NCBI RefSeq assembly: GCF_026672375.1
Contig: NZ_JAPPRA010000001.1
Location: forward strand, 868,001 to 932,000
Reading direction: 5' to 3'
Source: Caulobacter sp. SL161
Lineage (GTDB): Bacteria > Pseudomonadota > Alphaproteobacteria > Caulobacterales > Caulobacteraceae
DNA length: 64,000 nt
Shown here piece by piece: positions 60,081 to 64,000 of this stretch; position 1 is the first letter of the stretch, and each line of letters starts with the position of its first letter. The position numbers and the translations under genes are program-made. Under the pieces are notes generated by a model. The model did not search any database. It was not told the origin of the DNA and was given only the letters and a program-made list of their open reading frames with translations.

Positions 60081-60878
60081 CTAGGTCTGCTGTTCCTGCT
60101 TCTTGGCGTCGCGTTTGCGCGCCAGCATGTTCAGCCCTTCGACCCCGGCCGAGAAGGCCATGGCGGTATAGATGTAGCCCTTCGGCACATGGCCGCCGAA
60201 GCCTTCGGCGATCAGCACGGTGCCGATCATCAGCAGGAAGCCCAGGGCCAGCATGACCACGGTCGGGTTGTTGTTGATGAAGTTGGCCAGCGGGTCGGCG
60301 GCCAGCAGCATCACGGTCACAGCGACCAGCACGGCGATGACCATGATCGGCAGGTGCTCGGTCATGCCCACGGCGGTCAGGATCGAGTCGATCGAGAACA
60401 CCAGGTCCAGCAGGATGATCTGGAAGATCGCCGAGCCGACGTTGTTGATCACGACGGTGGCCTTGTCCTTCTCGAGCACGTCATCGCTCTTGCCCGGATC
60501 GACTGCGTGGTGAATTTCCTTCGTGGCCTTCCAGATCAGGAAGATGCCGCCGGCGATCAGGATCAGGTCACGCCAGGAGAAGGCCGTTTCGAAACCAGGC
60601 TCGCCATGCGCCCCGACCGGGCCGCTGATCCCCAGGTCAAACACAGGCGCGGTGAGGCCGACGATGAAGGCGATGGTCGACAGCAAGACCAGGCGCATGA
60701 TCAGCGCCAGCGAGATGCCGATCCGGCGGACCTTCTGCCGGTGCTCCTCGGGGAGCTTGTTCGACAGGATTGAGATGAAGATCAGATTGTCGATGCCCAG
60801 AACCACTTCCATCACGATCAGCGTGATGAGCGCGGCCCAGGCGGCCGGATCGACGGCAAGGCTAAGGATTTCGTTCAT
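60081..60878 (-). CDS. TerC-family integral membrane protein
   Basis: 265 aa from ATG 60878, about eight helices. TerC signatures [16 protein letters not shown] (about 22-37) and [15 protein letters not shown] (about 147-161), each with an acidic residue in a helix. Members act in tellurite resistance or in manganese export and membrane-protein metallation; the role here is open. The longer frame to 61025 runs into the divergent acyltransferase gene and is rejected. Confidence 0.88.
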   Translation of the reverse strand: MNEILSLAVDPAAWAALITLIVMEVVLGIDNLIFISILSNKLPEEHRQKVRRIGISLALIMRLVLLSTIAFIVGLTAPVFDLGISGPVGAHGEPGFETAFSWRDLILIAGGIFLIWKATKEIHHAVDPGKSDDVLEKDKATVVINNVGSAIFQIILLDLVFSIDSILTAVGMTEHLPIMVIAVLVAVTVMLLAADPLANFINNNPTVVMLALGFLLMIGTVLIAEGFGGHVPKGYIYTAMAFSAGVEGLNMLARKRDAKKQEQQT

Positions 60879-61002
60879 GGGTCCCCAATAGGGTTCTGGC
60901 GCCGCGCCTCCCCGCACGGAACCGTGAGCGTGACCTAATGGGGACGAACGCCCTGTTTGTCGAGACCTCGCGTCTGGAAAAGCGACGCCGGAGACCGAAT
61001 TC

Positions 61003-62097
61003 ATGCCCGACGCAGCCCATGTCAAGCCGCTTACGGCCCTCCGGTTTTTCGCCGCCTTCTGGGTGGTGCTCTATCACTATTGGCCGAACCTCGATGTCGG
61101 GTTCACGCCGGCGATCGCGTCCAAGGGCTATCTGGGCGTCGAGGCGTTCTTCGTACTGTCGGGCTTTATCCTCTGCCACGTCTATCTGGCGGGGTTCGGC
61201 GAAGGCCGGTTCCGCTATGGCGACTTTCTGTGGAACCGGTTGGCGCGGGTCTATCCGCTGCACCTGGCCACGCTGGTCGGTGTCGGCGCCATGGCGCTGG
61301 CGGGCGCGGTGGCGGGGCTCGCGGTCGACCCGAACATTCTGTCCTGGCCGTCGCTGCCGGCGAATCTGCTGCTGGTGCACGCCTGGGGACTGGCGCCGGT
61401 CGCGGGGTGGAACCACGCCTCCTGGTCGATCTCGGCCGAGTGGTTCGCCTACCTGACCTTCCCCGTTTTCGCCTTCGCCGCCTGGCGTCTGCGCAGCAGA
61501 CCCCTTGTTGCGGTTCTGGCCGCCCTGGCGCTGATCGCGATGATCTATCCCGTCTTCGAGGCGCTGGCGGGATTCTCGCTGACCGAGGCCACCATCCGCT
61601 GGGGCGCGCTGCGTATCGTGCCGTGCTTCGCCTATGGCTGCGCGCTGCACGCCCTGTGGCGGTCGGGGCGCTTTCCGGCCCGACTCGCCGGGCCCGGCGC
61701 GGCGGTTCTGGGCCTCGCCATCCTGGCGGCGATCCAGTTCGGCGCCCCGGATTTGAGCATCGTGATGCTTCTGGGCGGGCTGATCTTCATGCTGGCCAGT
61801 CTGGCTTCAGCCGGCTCGCGTTTCGCCACCCAGAAGACTTTCGTGTATCTGGGTGAGATCAGCTACTCGACCTATATGATCTGCATTCCGTGGAAGATCC
61901 TGGCGATCAATGCGGCCACGAAAGTCCTGAATATCGAGGGCGACAAATTGCCGCTGTTGATCTGGATTTTGATTGTCGCCGCGCTTGTCCCGTTGTCCGC
62001 AATCTCGTTCCACGTCATCGAAAATCCGTGTCGGGCGCGGATGAAAGCTTGGGCTGAGACATGGCGGGAGCGACGCCTTGCGGCGGCCGGAGCGTGA
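61003..62097 (+). CDS. Acyltransferase 3 family membrane protein (OafA-like)
   Basis: 364 aa, about ten helices. [18 protein letters not shown] at the start, [18 protein letters not shown] and [14 protein letters not shown] (conserved R-x-x-R-I/V-x-P-x) are typical of acyltransferase 3. O-acetylates surface sugars or similar. Substrate unknown. ATG 61003. Confidence 0.88.
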   Translation: MPDAAHVKPLTALRFFAAFWVVLYHYWPNLDVGFTPAIASKGYLGVEAFFVLSGFILCHVYLAGFGEGRFRYGDFLWNRLARVYPLHLATLVGVGAMALAGAVAGLAVDPNILSWPSLPANLLLVHAWGLAPVAGWNHASWSISAEWFAYLTFPVFAFAAWRLRSRPLVAVLAALALIAMIYPVFEALAGFSLTEATIRWGALRIVPCFAYGCALHALWRSGRFPARLAGPGAAVLGLAILAAIQFGAPDLSIVMLLGGLIFMLASLASAGSRFATQKTFVYLGEISYSTYMICIPWKILAINAATKVLNIEGDKLPLLIWILIVAALVPLSAISFHVIENPCRARMKAWAETWRERRLAAAGA

Positions 62098-62167
62098 TAA
62101 ACACTCTTTTCACCAATCGTCGGTAGGGTTATCCCTTCACCCAGTGACGCGGGGGAGTGCCCACAGC

Positions 62168-62875
62168 ATGACGAAACGGACGAGGACCCTTCTGGGCTCC
62201 CTGGCCGCTGCCGCCATGATCAGCCTCGTGCCGATGTCCGGCGCGAACGCTGACGGCTACTGGCAGTGCGTCCCGTTCGCGCGTCTGATGTCGGGTATCC
62301 AGATCTTCGGTGACGCCCGCACCTGGTGGAGCCAGGCGGCCGGCAAGTACGACACGGGCTCGGCCCCGAAGATCGGCTCGGTCCTCTCCTTCAAGCCCAC
62401 GGCCCGCATGAACCTCGGCCACGTGGCGTTCGTCAGCCAGGTGCTCACGGACCGCGTCATCCAGGTCACCCACGCCAACTGGTCGGTGATCGAAGGCGAT
62501 CGCGGCCAGATCGAAAAGGACGTCACCGTCGTCGACGTCTCGCCCAACGGCGACTGGACGCAGGTCAAGGTCTGGTACGATCCGATCCGTGACCTTGGCA
62601 CCACGGTCTATCCGACCAACGGCTTCATCTATCAGGACGCCCAGGCGATGAAGATCGCCATGGCCACCAGCAAGATCGCCATGGCCCAGAACGCCGTGGT
62701 CTCGGCCGCCAAGTCCGCCGCCAACCAGGTGGCCGCCTCGGTCCGCGCCTCGCCGCTGGACATCATCACCCAGGCCGCCGACTCGACCGACCGCATCGCG
62801 GCCCTGATCGAGGCCGCCACGGGCGGTGGTTCGCCGCCCAGCGACCCCAACAACAAGCCGAACGCGCCGCGCTAA
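62168..62875 (+). CDS. Secreted CHAP-domain protein
   Basis: 235 aa with signal peptide KRTRTLLGSLAAAAMISLVP (cleavage near GANA). CHAP (NlpC/P60-like amidase/peptidase) domain: catalytic Cys in YWQCVPFAR, His in LGHVAFV, then Asn-Trp in THANWSV. C-terminal quarter is Ala/Ser-rich helical (AAKSAANQVAASVRAS) and ends in a Gly-Pro-Asn-rich tail. Probably cuts cell-wall peptides. Monocistronic. Confidence 0.85.
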   Translation: MTKRTRTLLGSLAAAAMISLVPMSGANADGYWQCVPFARLMSGIQIFGDARTWWSQAAGKYDTGSAPKIGSVLSFKPTARMNLGHVAFVSQVLTDRVIQVTHANWSVIEGDRGQIEKDVTVVDVSPNGDWTQVKVWYDPIRDLGTTVYPTNGFIYQDAQAMKIAMATSKIAMAQNAVVSAAKSAANQVAASVRASPLDIITQAADSTDRIAALIEAATGGGSPPSDPNNKPNAPR

Positions 62876-63045
62876 GCCGTATCGCGTCTCGCCGGATCCG
62901 GCGCCCGCATTGCGGGTAGTGTCGCTCGCTCTGACGAATAGCGACTTTCTGTCGCACTTTTGAACGCTTGCTTAAGGCTGTCGTGGGACCGTGCGCGCTG
63001 TTCTCGCGTCATCTCCGTCCCTTTTGAGCGTTTCGTCCCCGAACG

Positions 63046-64000
63046 ATGCCGTCCGCCAAGCCGTCTCAAGCGAGCCTGATCCGCAACGTCCACCCTTCGG
63101 TGGTCCGCGAGGTGCTGGAGGCGCACACCCGTTATCTGAAGGGGCTGCCCAAGGGGCGTCGGGCGGTGCTGCAGTACGTCAATCTGAACAACTACGAACT
63201 GGACGGGGCCGATCTATCGGAGGCTGACCTGACGGGCGCGCTGCTGGGCGGCGCGGCCCTGCGCGGGGCCAGGCTTTGCCGGGCGACGCTGTATGGCGCG
63301 GATCTCCGCGACTCCGACCTGCGCGACGCGGACCTGTCCCGCAGCGACATGCGCGGCGCCTGCCTGCGCGGCGCGAACCTCGGCGGGGCCAATCTGTCGA
63401 ACTGCGACCTGCGAGAAGGCGTCACCGCCGTGCAGGACGAGGAGAAGGGGTTGCGGATCCTGGAGCATTCCAAGCGCCCCGGTGAGCTCGACTACGCCCT
63501 GCTGCAAGGGGCCAACCTGAATGGCGCGCAGATGTCCGGCGCGTTCGCGCAGCAGGCGGACTTCACCGACGCCGACCTGTCCAACGTGAGCTTGCAGGGC
63601 GCCCGGCTGGCGAACGCTCTGATGGACGGGGCGGATCTTTCGGGCGCCAATCTGTACAACGCCGACCTCTCCAAGGTCTCCCTGCGCCGCGCGGTGCTGG
63701 TGGGCGCCGACCTCAGCGGTGCGGACCTGACCGGCGCGGACCTGACCCAGGTCCTGCGCGCGCCGCCGCCGATCATCTATGTCGACGATCTGCCGCTGAA
63801 CGAGGTGCTGGAGGCCCACGAGCTGTTCTGCAAATCCGAAGGCCGCGACGGTGCGGTCGCGCGGGTGTCGGAAGTCGACTTCCGGCCGCTGCGCCGCCTG
63901 AAGAACCGTCGGCTGAGCGGCCTTTCGGCGCCGAACGCGGTGTTCTTCGGCATGGACCTGGAAGGCGCGCAGTTGCAGGGCGCCAACCTCGCCGGCGCCG
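63046..64000 (+). CDS. Pentapeptide-repeat protein (runs off window)
   Basis: Open from ATG 63046 to the end of the window (318 residues seen). Pentapeptide repeats of the A(D/N)LxG type form one block at about residues 50-130 and another at about 155-245. Each repeat block is preceded by a similar helical module: VREVLEAHTRYLKGLPKGRR (about 20-39) and LNEVLEAHELFCKSEGRDG (about 250-268), so the protein appears to be built from a repeated module of helix plus beta-helix. A third repeat block begins at the window end. Function unknown. No strong Shine-Dalgarno. Confidence 0.82.
   Translation, partial: MPSAKPSQASLIRNVHPSVVREVLEAHTRYLKGLPKGRRAVLQYVNLNNYELDGADLSEADLTGALLGGAALRGARLCRATLYGADLRDSDLRDADLSRSDMRGACLRGANLGGANLSNCDLREGVTAVQDEEKGLRILEHSKRPGELDYALLQGANLNGAQMSGAFAQQADFTDADLSNVSLQGARLANALMDGADLSGANLYNADLSKVSLRRAVLVGADLSGADLTGADLTQVLRAPPPIIYVDDLPLNEVLEAHELFCKSEGRDGAVARVSEVDFRPLRRLKNRRLSGLSAPNAVFFGMDLEGAQLQGANLAGA

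Overview
The window is ordinary, gene-dense chromosome from a high-GC alphaproteobacterium. Gene content and order (pst-phoU-phoB; cgtA/obg-proB beside rplU-rpmA; sucCD-sucAB-lpd; a TonB-dependent receptor; a ModE/Mod locus; GC-rich intergenic palindromes) point to Caulobacter or a very close relative. That assignment is by recognition; no search was run. Both ends cut genes: pstA at the left edge and a pentapeptide-repeat gene at the right edge. I saw no rRNA, tRNA, CRISPR array, insertion sequence or prophage.

Layout. 1-2.8 kb: end of the phosphate-uptake operon (pstA', pstB, phoU, phoB). 2.7-4.2 kb: a minus-strand pair of a four-helix membrane-anchored LytTR regulator and a multispan membrane protein. 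4.4-8.1 kb: purD, an APH-fold phosphotransferase and a secreted amidohydrolase. 8.1-17.3 kb: lipid A/LPS cluster on the minus strand (MsbA-like exporter, DUF374 acyltransferase, CDF metal exporter, waaA, lpxK; further upstream pmbA, a CysQ-like phosphatase and a DUF4170 protein), interrupted by one frameshifted tyrosine-phosphatase gene on the plus strand. 17.3-21 kb: a MAPEG protein, an M14 carboxypeptidase and two tandem paralogous membrane proteins. 21-27.6 kb: ubiD, proB, cgtA, an unrecognised plus-strand gene, an acetyltransferase, rpmA and rplU. 27.7-29.6 kb: a candidate zinc-starvation operon (Zur-like box, membrane protein, COG0523 GTPase with His-rich linker). 29.7-33.5 kb: solitary ExbD, a WD40 protein, nitroreductase, mtgA and a GNAT. 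33.5-35.8 kb: modE divergent from modA-modB, with a perfect operator palindrome between them and no modC. 35.8-43.8 kb: a second LytTR/DUF2306 pair, a DUF2141 protein, a carotenoid-cleavage oxygenase, a TetR regulator, a TonB-dependent receptor and an MFS transporter. 44-53.5 kb: TCA-cycle block sucC-sucD-sucA-sucB-lpd with a DUF3088 protein and an inverted esterase inside. 53.9-64 kb: chemoreceptor, xerC, DUF484 protein, priA, TerC-family protein, acyltransferase, secreted CHAP protein and the pentapeptide-repeat gene.

The most interesting points are the Zur-like box in front of an uncharacterised membrane protein plus COG0523 GTPase; two copies of a 'membrane LytTR regulator + membrane partner' module; a perfect palindrome between tetR and the TonB receptor; the missing modC; and the internally repeated layout of the terminal pentapeptide protein. 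Short GC-rich palindromes of one recurring type (near 8.1, 14.8, 14.9, 17.3 and 29.6 kb) sit between genes.
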